From Sphaerolaimus hirsutus (taxonomy: Eukaryota > Nematoda > Chromadorea > Monhysterida > Sphaerolaimidae): a stretch of DNA of 64,000 bases. Below, piece by piece: positions 35,650 to 45,900 of the stretch. Each line of letters starts with the position of its first letter. The first letter of the stretch is position 1. The translations under genes and the position numbers were made by a program. A model generated the notes under the pieces. It had not been told where the DNA came from. It saw only the letters and a list, made by a program, of their open reading frames with translations, and ran no database searches. The stretch covers positions 23,571,785-23,635,784 of the forward strand of contig OZ038452.1 in assembly GCA_964036195.1 (NCBI GenBank), given 5' to 3'.

Positions 35650-36216
35650 TTCATATTTTTATGAATCTTTCAAAGCTTTGCAGTCTCGACCTCAAACAAC
35701 TTATTCGATATGCGCGAGCTAATCTCAATCGCAGAAAGCCTTCATATTCTGTTCTATGGCCATCGGCTGATTATTTATTCGTCCATCAGAACGCTGATGC
35801 ATTACTTGTCTTCAAAAGTTTTTGGTTGGTTTGGTCTGTGATACCCTTTTTCTGGTCTCGTCCAGCCCCACGGGGGTGAAAATCTAGAATACCCCTGGTT
35901 ATGGTTCAAACGATGTATCGAATCGAATATAGGATATTGACCATTTTTCAATATCGAATATTGAATATCGATATTGAGGTTCAATATCGTGTCGATATCG
36001 AATATCGAGTTTCAGAAAAAATATCGAATATCGATATCGGAAAGTCATATCGTTCGAACCCTACCCCTGGTTGGCGATCTGAATAGTTTTCAGAACGGCT
36101 ATTTAATCTGTCGGCAATTCCGTTTGATTTAACCGACACCCAACCTGAAGTCTGGTATCATCTTACTGGGGTTAAATTTGATCATATTTATTGTGGGGGT
36201 GGTATATTTGGATAGG
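35650..36216 (+). pseudogene. Broken coding remnant, possibly transposase
   Basis: Two coding-like segments occur: about 35661-35830 (LCSLDLKQLIRYARANLN, RRKPSYSVLWPSADYLFVHQ) and about 36094-36216 (FNLSAIPFDLTDTQPEVWYH, LTGVKFDHIY). They are interrupted by a 164-base element with an 8-bp target duplication (35900-36063) and by stops. LTG followed by an aromatic residue recalls DDE_Tnp_4/THAP-type transposases, but this is weak. Confidence 0.22.
35900..36063. mobile_element. hAT-like element, GGTTCAAACG termini, ATATCG words
   Basis: Exact 8-bp duplication CCCCTGGT at 35892-35899 and 36064-36071. The interior is ATATCGAATATCGATATCG-type words. It splits the remnant at 35650-36216. Confidence 0.85.
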
Positions 36217-36540
36217 ACCCTTTGGCGATAGTACGGCAGGACTGACCAAAATATCGGGGGGGTTGGCGTGGTTTCTTTTCTTTACCTCGCCTGATTTTTC
36301 TTTTTTGGTTGGAGGTGAATATTTAAAGAAGTGGGTGAATGGGGGAGTTGTTGCGGCATATCGACGACGCCATTGGTCGCTGAGAACCATGACGTCATCA
36401 ATTTTAAATTATTACCATAATCAGGGACGCATGTGCATGCACTCAGCCACGTGATTATCACGTGATTAGCACCATGTGCATGCACTTTTTTAGTAATTAT
36501 CGTGTGCACTGCACCCGCGCACATGGCGTGCCGCGCGACT

Positions 36541-36576
36541 TATAAATGGGCCGCGCACAGGTGCCTCCATTCAGTC
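36541..36576 (+). promoter_or_regulatory. TATA box with correctly spaced initiator
   Basis: TATAAAT at 36541 and TCAGTC at 36571 are 30 bases apart, the canonical TATA-Inr distance. Upstream, 36428-36490 holds paired CACGTGATT motifs and two copies of ATGTGCATGCACT. Two hairpins follow. A solo-LTR promoter is the main alternative to a cellular RNA promoter. Confidence 0.45.
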
Positions 36577-36589
36577 GTTTTTACTCGCT

Positions 36590-36717
36590 CAGCGTTGACC
36601 AAACCGTAGTCGGTCAATGCTGAGTGGGTTTGTGTGCCAGAACAATATTTGGCTGACTGCGACAGCGCATGACATGCGTCATGCGTTATCGCAGTCAGCC
36701 AAATATTGTTCTGGCAC
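36590..36717 (+). ncRNA. Tandem hairpins, candidate structured RNA
   Basis: Hairpin 1 (36590-36622): 11-bp stem CAGCGTTGACC/GGTCAATGCTG with one G-U pair. Hairpin 2 (36634-36662 with 36689-36717): arms of 29 bases perfectly complementary, beginning GTGCCAGAACAATATTTGGC, loop 26 bases. Both lie just downstream of the TATA/Inr pair. A microRNA-like precursor, an LTR leader or a foldback repeat would each fit; no known microRNA seed is recognised. Confidence 0.3.
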
Positions 36718-37075
36718 GAGCATAAAACGCCTCGCAGACTGGGGGTCCAATTGCCGGACCCTTTGGGTGTTGCACGCTTGAAAGTCCATGACTTGTTCAC
36801 ATACCATTGAAAATTTCAGCGGCTGCACGATAGTCGATGCACCGTCGCTCTGTGTCTGCTTTGGCGCCGTGCCAACCTTCACGGATGGTTCCTTCCTGCC
36901 GCATTGTTGGTGATGTGCACGCTTCCGAAGGTTTGTTTTTAGAATGTGTCTACTTTTTGGGATTCGTTAAAGTTTTCTATTTTTGGCCTTTGTGCTTATT
37001 TCAAGCGGGATGAGAACCATGCGGGCACCGAACAGAAACTTCCACAATCCTGTAGCACTTGGGCTCCGATCTGCG

Positions 37076-37515
37076 CAGGGACCTATCCAGGATTTTTGAG
37101 CGGGGGGGGCTGCTTGTTTACGGAGCCCGGCGAACGGGGGGGGGGGCTCAGCCCCCCCCCCCTAAAAATTTTCCCTATATAGGGACGGAAAGGCGTTTTG
37201 GCGCTAGCGCCATACAAAGGCGCCACACCCTGGCGTTATTGGCGTTGGCGCCAGCGCCAGGAACCGCTTTATATGCATATATATACACCGAAAGTCGCAA
37301 AAATGTGCTCATTTCCGAGGATCTTTGTTTACAGGGACCGATCCGCTGAAAATACCATGCATCGGGAAGACATTGCGCGCCTGCGCGCAAAATTTTTGAG
37401 AAACATAGAAAAATATACATGAAAAGTTGCATTTTCCAGGACTTTTTAGGTCTCACCCCGGGAAGGGGGGGGGGGGCTGCAGCCCCCCCCCGCCCCCCCC
37501 CTGGATACGTCCTTG
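37076..37515. mobile_element. hAT-like element, CAGGGACCTATCCAGG termini
   Basis: Exact 8-bp duplication GATCTGCG at 37068-37075 and 37516-37523. G- and C-tracts lie inside both ends and GCGCC words at 37190-37260. It has inserted in a GC-rich repeat unit. Confidence 0.87.
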
Positions 37516-37815
37516 GATCTGCGCAATTTCCTCGTCTATATCGCTTTGTATTCGATATGTTTTGTTTTTTGGCAGTACGAACGTTCATGCCTGTTTTTAT
37601 TCGCAGTTGCGGACTCGTTGCTGTGCCGTGTCTTGGCGCTGTGCCAACTGCTGTGCGCCCTGTTCCGCGATTTGGAGCAGAGCGAAGGGTGTCCTTCCTG
37701 CACCGTGCCACGTTTTGTCGCTGTAGTGACGTTCTGGTTGGTTTTGCGTCTTGTTTTGTTGATTTTCGATCGTGAACATGGTTGAAACTGATAGTAAGCT
37801 CGCTCTGCAAGTAAA

Positions 37816-38220
37816 TACCGTATTTCCTCGAAATACCCCCAGGGGGTTATTTTTTCAGAGTGAGATGTTTGAGGAGGGATTTCGAGGGGGGGGGGGGTAT
37901 TTTTTCGCAAGAAATTTTTTTTAGAAAGAAAATTTAGAAATCCGAACACTAAATTGTTGTCTGTCGAATACACGACGTCGAAAAATACAACAAAAACCAC
38001 CATGCATAAGACTATAGACTTATATAAGTACGTAGACCGTATAAACCCTGTTCTAACAAAACAGTCATTGTTTTTAACGTGTGTTCTACGTTTCCCGGAT
38101 CACAAACCGTAGCTTTTGTCATTTTCGTTCTCTATACACTATATTTGGGGGCGGGGGTATTTCGAGGGGGTTTATAAACTCAGTGTTCATTTTGAGGGGG
38201 TATATCGAGGAAATAAGGTA
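37816..38220. mobile_element. TACCGTATTTCCTCG foldback
   Basis: Ends TACCGTATTTCCTCGAAATA and TATCGAGGAAATAAGGTA, with G-tracts inside. Confidence 0.7.
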
Positions 38221-38450
38221 GTTGTGAACAGGAACAGGTCACTGCTTTTAGTGCAGGTATGCATCCCAGCTAGCATTTACAAATAAATACCTAAGTGATT
38301 TTGAGAAAATATAATTTATTGAATTTAAGAATTTTATTTAAGAGCAATGGTTTAGCAATGATTTTTAATATCTGAAACATTGCGTGGTGAGTATTGAAGA
38401 AAGGTTTGGCAAATTTATTTTTTTATTAGATAAAATATCATTTTAAAAAC

Positions 38451-38880
38451 TACCGTATTTACTCGAATAATTCCCCCCACTTGAATAATTCCCCCCCCCC
38501 TCGAATAATTCCCCCCTGCTAGACGAGTGAGGAAACAATAATTCCCCCACTTGAATAATCCCCCCACAATGATGGAGAATAAACAATGCACATTTATTAA
38601 AAAGACAATCGATCAAATCAAACCAATCAAAATAGCAGTGCCTCGTTTGATTCATCGAATACAAATGCAGCACATTCGGTGTGTAAGGATGCAAAGGAAT
38701 GTGCACTACGAATGGAAATTGGACGTACATGTGGATGTTGTGTGACGAAAACATACTTGAAAATTTTGAGGAAATAATAATTTCCCCACTTGAATAATTC
38801 CCCCCCTTGAATAGTTCCCCCCTCAAAAATGTCTGACGAAAAAATAATTCCCCGGGGGAATTATTCGAGTAAATACGGTA
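38451..38880. mobile_element. TACCGTATTTACTCGAATAA foldback
   Basis: Inverted ends TACCGTATTTACTCGAATAA / TTATTCGAGTAAATACGGTA, with AATTCCCCCC words flanking a unique centre. Confidence 0.78.
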
Positions 38881-39453
38881 GTGGAAAGCAGCAAAAGCAG
38901 GCAGAAGGACAACAAGCAGAAAAATAAATATTTATCCCACAAATATTTGCTCATCATGATGAATTTAAAAATATTTTTGATTTGAGTGTTCTTCCAACAT
39001 TTTATTAAATTATTTTCTTGAAATCACCTTTGGTGATACCAGCTTTGGTGCATACTTGCATGACGAGCGCACTTGCGCTCATATAATAATTACTGCAGGC
39101 TGCTACAACTTTTTTGGGCGAACTTGTATGGTCACCGCACACTGAAAATTGGCAATATGAATTGGGAACCTTTTTAAACATTCGAACTGCGGAAATTTCG
39201 TGCGGTTCGTCGATCAAAAAATGTGCACATTGAAAATTTCAGCCGATGATCGGTCTAGCATCTCGCTGTGCCTGCTTTGGCGCTGTGCCAAGAATTGCGG
39301 ATACGTAATGCTGCTGACATTTCCCTCCTTCCCGGCGCCACGCCTCCAAAGGTTTGCTAACTGAAGAATTTTCATTGTTTTTGTCTTTTGGGTGCTTGTG
39401 CAAATGTACCTTTTTGATATTTTTGTTAATTTTTTGATTGTGTTGTATTGGCC

Positions 39454-39640
39454 CTGCGCACACTAGTTTTCACACGACATTTCGAAAACTCATTGAAAAT
39501 ACTCATTGTGGAAAACTCAGACATGTTCAAAGCTCAATCTCCGTGAACTGTAGTTGACGGCCACCTCATTGTAGAAAACTCAAATGCATTCTAAGCTGAT
39601 TTGTGAGTTTTCAAATTTCGTGTGAAAGCTAGTGTGCGTA
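39454..39640. mobile_element. CACACTAG-family MITE
   Basis: Ends CTGCGCACACTAGTTTTCAC and GTGAAAGCTAGTGTGCGTAG. A short form of the element at 51668-52580. Confidence 0.75.
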
Positions 39641-39868
39641 GACACAATGGAACACTGCATAAGATTTTCTTCGTGTTTGGGGGAGAAAACCTTGAACTTG
39701 AAGGGGGGATTTGCAGTCATCGGCAGTTAGCTTCCGTACGGCTCGTAGATCCGTTTAAGCATAAAAAGAGTGTTGTTTGTTGTGTAGATTTTTTTGCATC
39801 CACGTTCGTGATTCCGTGCCCGGAAATGTTTCTAGTGTGTGTAGCGCATATTTATGTGTGCTATTCAG

Positions 39869-40097
39869 TAGGGTTCAAACGGGATTGACTTTGCAGGATT
39901 GGGATTTTTTTCTAGATTTTGGAATCGGGATTGGCCTTTCGTGATCGGGATTGGCTTTATGAGATTTCGGGATCGGGATCGGGTTTTGTAACATTTCGGG
40001 ATTGATATTTTCAGATTTCGGGCTTGGGGCTCCGGGATCGGGACGGGACCACAAAGTCCCGAAATTATTCAGGATTCGGAATCCCGTTTGGACCGTA
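39869..40097. mobile_element. hAT-like element, TAGGGTTCAAACGGG end, GGGATC words
   Basis: Exact 8-bp duplication CTATTCAG at 39861-39868 and 40098-40105. Interior words GATCGGGATTGG and ATTTCGGGATC. Confidence 0.85.
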
Positions 40098-40449
40098 CTA
40101 TTCAGCCAAATGTTATGTGATCAGCTGTCTTTTATTCGCAGTTGCGGATGCGTTGATGTGCTCGGTGCCGTGTCTTGGCACTGATCCAACTGCTGTGTTC
40201 CCTGTTCCGCGTTTTGGAGCAGGGTGAAGAGTGTCCTTCCTGCGCAGTGTAACGTTTTGGCGCTGTAGCGACCGTTTCGTGAGTTTTTTTTATGCTTTTT
40301 ATCTCATTGATGTTCGTTGTTTCACGAAGCAATGTTATGGGTTGTGTTTTTATTCGCAGTCGCAGGCGCGTCACTGGCGCTGTGCCAACTGCTGTACCCT
40401 GTTCCGCGTTTTGGAGCAGAGCCAAGTGACCCGGGCGGTATTGCGTTGA

Positions 40450-41294
40450 ACTCTGTGTAGTCAGTTTCGAGAATTATTTTGATGAGAGGTTTGCAACGTT
40501 TTGTTGTGTTTTCGTGGTACCTACGTTATCATTATTCGTGTTTTGATAGTTGGCTGCGTCCGATGGTCTTGTAGATTTGTAAAGATAATTCAAATCGCGG
40601 GTAGATATTTAGAGATTTCGCCGTAATTACTGAGTGTGCTAGTGGAGCCGGGGGCCCGGGGCTCTCAGTACAAAACAGTGCCTGGCAAACTTTCCTTTTA
40701 TATACCATGCATTTTCCAAGCCTTGTAGGACTGGCCAAAGATGGAAAAATTCCTTGGATAATCCTTCCCTTCAAGTAGCCTATCTTGTCGCGGGGGGGGG
40801 GGGGTTGAGCAAGTTCTGTGGGTGCATGATATTTACCATTTCAATATGTTTTGAAATTAGTTTGAAAAATGCATGAATTGAGTGCAGAAAAATATAAATA
40901 CTTGTGAAATCAAAGTTTGTATCTGCTTTGAGCCCAGCGTGTTATTATGGATAACATTGTTTTCTGTCAACTGCGTTAATTTTGTTCCACGTTTTGTCAT
41001 ATTGGATTATTGCGTGTTTTCCGTGCTTACTGTGCGTTCATTTTTGTGTTTCCCCATATGAAAATCCTGGAATGTGTGTCCCAGTTCTTATTTTGTCAGA
41101 ATTAGACAAAAAATCCGTGGAAATACATTCCAGACAGCGTATTTGTTAATACTTTTAATACTGAGTAAATATGTTTGTTTTCCCTGAAAGAGTTCTTGTA
41201 CTCACTTTTCCATTTTTCAGCTCTGTTTCCTGTTCAATCGTGCAAAAAATTCTGTAAGAAATGCGAATACATCATTTGTAACTTAATTATTGGT
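40450..41294. other. Intergenic, nothing supported
   Basis: No coding frame or repeat boundary could be recognised. A G12 tract lies at about 40793. Confidence 0.45.
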
Positions 41295-41302
41295 GTTCTT
41301 AC

Positions 41303-41492
41303 TAGGGTGTCAAAAATTTTTTTACGGAAACAGGAAAAAATTTGCACTTGCCGGAAAACGGAAACGGATTAAAGTTTGCACTTGGCGGAAAGCGAAAACT
41401 TGAAAAGTTTCAACGGAAAAAAGTTTAGTGGCCGGAAAACGGAATGGAAAACGGAAAAAATTGCCTGCAGGAAATGGAAATTTGACACCCTA
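41303..41492. mobile_element. hAT-like element, TAGGGTGTCAAA termini, GGAAAACGG words
   Basis: Exact 8-bp duplication GTTCTTAC at 41295-41302 and 41493-41500. Interior words CCGGAAAACGGAAACGG. Confidence 0.87.
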
Positions 41493-41997
41493 GTTCTTAC
41501 TCTAAGTATTCTTTTCAACTGATACTTGTAAATGTCGTTTTGTGGAATTGGCCCCAGTGGTCAATTAGCTAATTGGACCCACGGTTGGTTGGGAATTTCA
41601 AAATTTTCGGGTTTGCGTAATGGGTCAAATAAAGTTCTGGTCGGGTATTGGTTCCAAAAATGTTATGAGTATCGGGTTCGGGTATTGAGGTCAGCTATTG
41701 GGGATTCCCCAGGCGGGTTTTTCATACCCTCGATTCAATCCGCACTTTGAATAACTTTCCCCTTTTAGCTGTCTCAGCAAAAATAACTCTCCCCTCTGAT
41801 GGGTAGGAAAGACACCCATGTAAAAAACCAACGTTCTATGAAAATATGTGTTCTTTTGCAGCTGAAGTATACTAGCATTGATTTCGTTGCATGAATATTA
41901 GAATTTATACTTGCAGGTTTATGCAACTGGGGTGGGAGGAGGCGTGTCATTGCTTTATCTATTTAGAGGAACAATATTTACTACAGAAAATTCTGAC

Positions 41998-42524
41998 CGG
42001 GGTTGGTTTTATAAAAATTATTTGTATACAAATTGTATTTAATTTAATTTAATTTTATTCTTGTTTTATTTTTTTATTCCCAAAAGTCGTAAATAAAATA
42101 AAATGACACCATTTTACAACAATTTTACAGAAATTTTACAAAAAATTGGAATCATACATGCAGGCCAGAAAAATATTATCATTATACCTTTACATGAAAA
42201 ACATGTGACACATTTTTCCATTACTTTACAAAAGCTGCATGCAGTAGGTATTGTTAGCTAGCTGCAAGTGTAAGCTTGCAAACCATTGTTATCAATGATT
42301 GTATTTCCAGTAGAAGGATGTGTATTCCAGAAGTGTATTCCACGAATAAACAGGTAGAAGCTCAAGCAACAAGATAAAAAATCTACAAAAAATATGAATT
42401 TTTATACAAGTTTACAAAAATTGGAATTCATATAGAATTTTTAATTTTATTTTGAAATTTTCCATTTTATTTTATTCTTAAATTTTCCATTTTATTTTTA
42501 TTTTCTGAGATATTGCCAACCCTG
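41998..42524. mobile_element. hAT-like element, GGGGTTGG end, AATTTTATTTT words
   Basis: Exact 8-bp duplication ATTCTGAC at 41990-41997 and 42525-42532. Ends CGGGGTTGG / CCAACCCTG. The interior is T-rich TTTTATTTTATTC words and their complements. Confidence 0.82.
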
Positions 42525-42719
42525 ATTCTGACATTCAAACCCCGCTAAGCAATTCTGATAGTTTGTAAGTTAATCAAATATCTGGAACGTAGCGTTTTCT
42601 TTTTTACCCCATTCAGATGATCTGGTCATGCATTTTACCTTATATTTTTCATTCAAATCAGCATCTGTGTATCCAAAACTGTACTATGAAAAGAAAGTTA
42701 ATTTCATTTCTATAGGGGA

Positions 42720-42925
42720 TCGGGCCACTTATGATAAGTTGGCCCCTGTCCAAGTTGCCGGCTGCATATTTTACAAACGGGGGTAAAAGCATTCAAAGTG
42801 CTCAAAATCGCTAAAATTAGCTCCATTTTCTCGTTATCGCGTTCATAATTTCTATTTTCGCCTATAGGCGTGGTTATAGCTATTTCGAAATAATTTTTGG
42901 CCGGCTGCCAACTTATGATGCGGGG
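42720..42925. repeat. Inverted repeat just upstream of the DUF229 start
   Basis: GATAAGTTGGCC and AAGTTGCCGGCTGCATATTTT at the left face TTTTTGGCCGGCTGCCAACTTATGATG at the right. It ends within 20 bases of the ATG, so it may form part of the promoter region. Confidence 0.5.
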
Positions 42926-42930
42926 AATTA

Positions 42931-42946
42931 CCGTTTTCAGGTGATG
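42931..42946 (+). promoter_or_regulatory. Probable spliced-leader acceptor at the DUF229 start
   Basis: CCGTTTTCAG ends at 42940, three bases before the ATG at 42944. TTTTCAG is the nematode acceptor consensus. The following exon starts with the initiator and signal anchor, so no upstream coding exon is needed. Confidence 0.6.
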
Positions 42947-45900
42947 TCTACTAGGATGCGGGTCTACTGGCATAGAAGACGGATTTTGTTGCTTTCTCTC
43001 TCCTTATCAACATGCTTATGTCTGTATTTCAGTCATCGTGTACTTTTTTCGGCATCGGATTCGCTGCCTGACGAGATCCAGCACTGGTTTGTTTGTTTTG
43101 CGTATTTTGGCACTGTGCCAGTATAATTTCGAAATCCGTATTGAGTAGTGTCTGGTCGGATTGTTCGTTGCTGGCAGTAATGAACCAGTGGGGAGGGGAG
43201 GGGGTAATCCTTCAATATTTTACCACTATTTTTGGGGATTTTCTTTATTTCCTCCTACACCTTGATAATGTGTATGTATTGAACACCCTCCCCCCAAACC
43301 CGATTACCCCCAGCCCCAAATAGATTTTCACGTATCTATCCCCGCGGACGAGCGATTTACCACTACCCGGACGGATCGAAATTCACTAAACCCCTAACAA
43401 GCACACTACTGAACCAAAAAAAATTTCGCTATGTTTTTCAGGCAAAAAGTGCTGCAGTTATCCAATCGAAGTTCATCATTAAAGTGCGAAGTGCCTCAGT
43501 TGGACCCGTGGGACCCGTCTATTTTAAAATATGTGCAAATATCGGCAAAATCTGTCAACTGCAAATGGCTACAGTATGACTTCGTTTATTTGGAAATGGA
43601 CAGGGATCGTTTGGTTGTGAATCAGGTCTGGTGCCAGTTCCGCAAATTGAGAAGTATAATGACAAAGCGAAGAGAAATTTATTTTTATTTTCATTTTTTA
43701 CTCGCTTTCGCCAATTTACTTGTTAATTTTCTTCGCTTTTGCCATTTTCCAAGGCTTTTCCAAGGTATAGAAGGAAAAAAGAAAAAATGTTAAAAGTAGG
43801 TGAAAATAGGTATATGAGCATATATAGTACACAAATAGCTGAAAATAGGCTATGAAACACATGAAATGGCTATTTTGAAGGGAAAAACTATAAAAAGGTA
43901 CGAAAATTTGAGAAATTTTGCCCCAATTTACGCTCATAATCGCTAAATTCGCTCCAAATGGATAGATATCTCGCCTATTGGGGGGGGGGGGTGTTTAGGG
44001 GATAGTAGCCCAAAATTTTGCCTCCGGGATAGATAGATAGCTGAGCGGCCTCCAGGATAGATAGATAGCTGGCGGATTGGGGGGGTATCCCCCCCCCATT
44101 CCCCCCCTCCCCTACTAAACCCCTGGTACCAAAAAATCGTTCATTCGACTTGCATAAATATAGCTGATTTAAGAAAAAATTGTTGGGCTGAGTCTACTTT
44201 TGATTTTCGGACATTCATTCATTGGTGTACCCCAACACTTTTCCAAAAATTCAATTTTTCATTACTAATTTTAACATCAATTTTTTCAAAAGTTGTGCAT
44301 GCGAGCACACAATCTAGGCGTCCAATTCTAAAAGTCGACAAGTCCAAATATGAAAATTTCGAGTTAGGCCCGGAAACGTCATCTGGGGCTACTTCCGCAC
44401 ATTTTTCATCATTTTCCATAAATTTTTTGACCTCACATGCCCATTTGGGGGAAAAATGCAAAAAATTTGGGCAAGAAGTCGACAAGTCCACTTAGTTTTG
44501 GGCTAAAAGTCGACAAGTCCATCCTGCGCATCCTTTTTTTATGGGAAAAAACCGCAAGAAATGTGATAAGTCCACTATGGGCACCGATTTCTAAAAGTCG
44601 AGAAGCGCATAAATTTCCCATAAGGGAGGCGCAACTAGGGTTGGCCGATGTTTTTTTTAAACGTTTTTTATTTAAAAAAAACGTTTTTTTTTATAAAAAA
44701 AACATGACGTCCGAAATGTTTTTTTAAAAATATATGTTGACACAAGGTTATATCTGGGAGCTTTAAAAAAAAAACGTTTTTTATTAAAAAAAACGTTTTT
44801 TTTATAAAAAAAACATCGAGTTAAAAAAACAACGTTTTTTTTCCAACCCTAGGCGCAACGCCGGCGGGAACAAAAATTTTCTCGCGTGCAAGAGGGCGAC
44901 AAGTCCATTTCCCTCCCCAAAACAGTTTTGCTCTGACCGAATGGAATTTTATGGACACCCCATTTTTCACATATACGTTGAGATTTGGGGCTGAAAATTT
45001 GACACTTTATTGTCAACATATGGAATTTAATGAAAAGCATGAGAGAGCCGAATTGGACACGCACCACGGGCCTGGAATTGGGTTTGAAACTTAAAATGCG
45101 ATTTACTCAAAATCACATTTTGTGGACTTGTCGACTTTTAGAATTAGACGCCACAATTCTCAAACAGCACGCAATATGTACTTTTTGTGAATTTCCTATA
45201 AACTTTTGCAGACAGTCCTGAAAATAGCTGGCTTTCAGGACAACATCAAATGCACGGCAATGGGCATTTTCAAGAATATAGCAGATGACAATTTTCATTA
45301 TGGAAATGCTTCCAATTTTGTTGAAGATTCAAATACAAACATCTATTATGACATGAAGGAAAACTTTGTCAAAGTTGACTGCTATGAGAAGGGCGTTCTT
45401 GGGAGAAGGGTGTGTTCTGTTAATTTTTGGATTGTTTTAGCTTTATTTGCATATATGCAAGTCACAACCCCCTGATCTAACACCCGAGTGTTATCCATAT
45501 GTTTAAAAAAAGTTGTTGGAATGGGCCTCAATTTTGTATAGCACCCGGGTGGTTTACACGGAGAAATACGGTAAGCGGTTATCAAGTTAAACATAATGTA
45601 ACATTGAAATACAAAATTTACTGTAAAATATGAGGTACTGCCATAGATTGTTATGATTAATCTTATTTCCTAAATGCTAATTTAAATAGGCATGAGCACG
45701 CCAACTTACAAAACATGAAATCTCTCCGTTAATTAACTAAATAATAATTCAATTCACCAGGTTTACACGGATTTCTTCGCTGGTCTGACCCCGATTCCAG
45801 TTTCTGCGACAAAGCTGACCAAAAAATCAAATTTGCCCAATGTGCTACTTTTTGGCATTGATTCTATGTCCCTGTCTAATTTCAAAAGGCAGATGCCAAA

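Larger units (their letters stand above)
36790..40450. repeat. Dispersed GC-rich repeat units with shared words
   Basis: Related units occur at about 36825-36905, 37595-37745, 39235-39340, 40130-40262 and 40350-40435. They share CGCAGTTGCGGA, TGTGCCGTGTCTTGGC, GGCGCTGTGCCAACTGCTGT, CTGTTCCGCG.TTTGGAGCAG and GTGTCCTTCCTGC. The spacer sequences differ, so they look like scattered copies of one element or RNA gene family rather than a tandem array. Long open frames over them change frame between copies and are not supported as genes. Confidence 0.5.

Noticed and set aside
37175-37810. 211-codon open frame on the minus strand
   Set aside because: It runs across an hAT-like element, G/C tracts and a dispersed GC-rich unit. 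The composition follows the repeats and no family is recognised.
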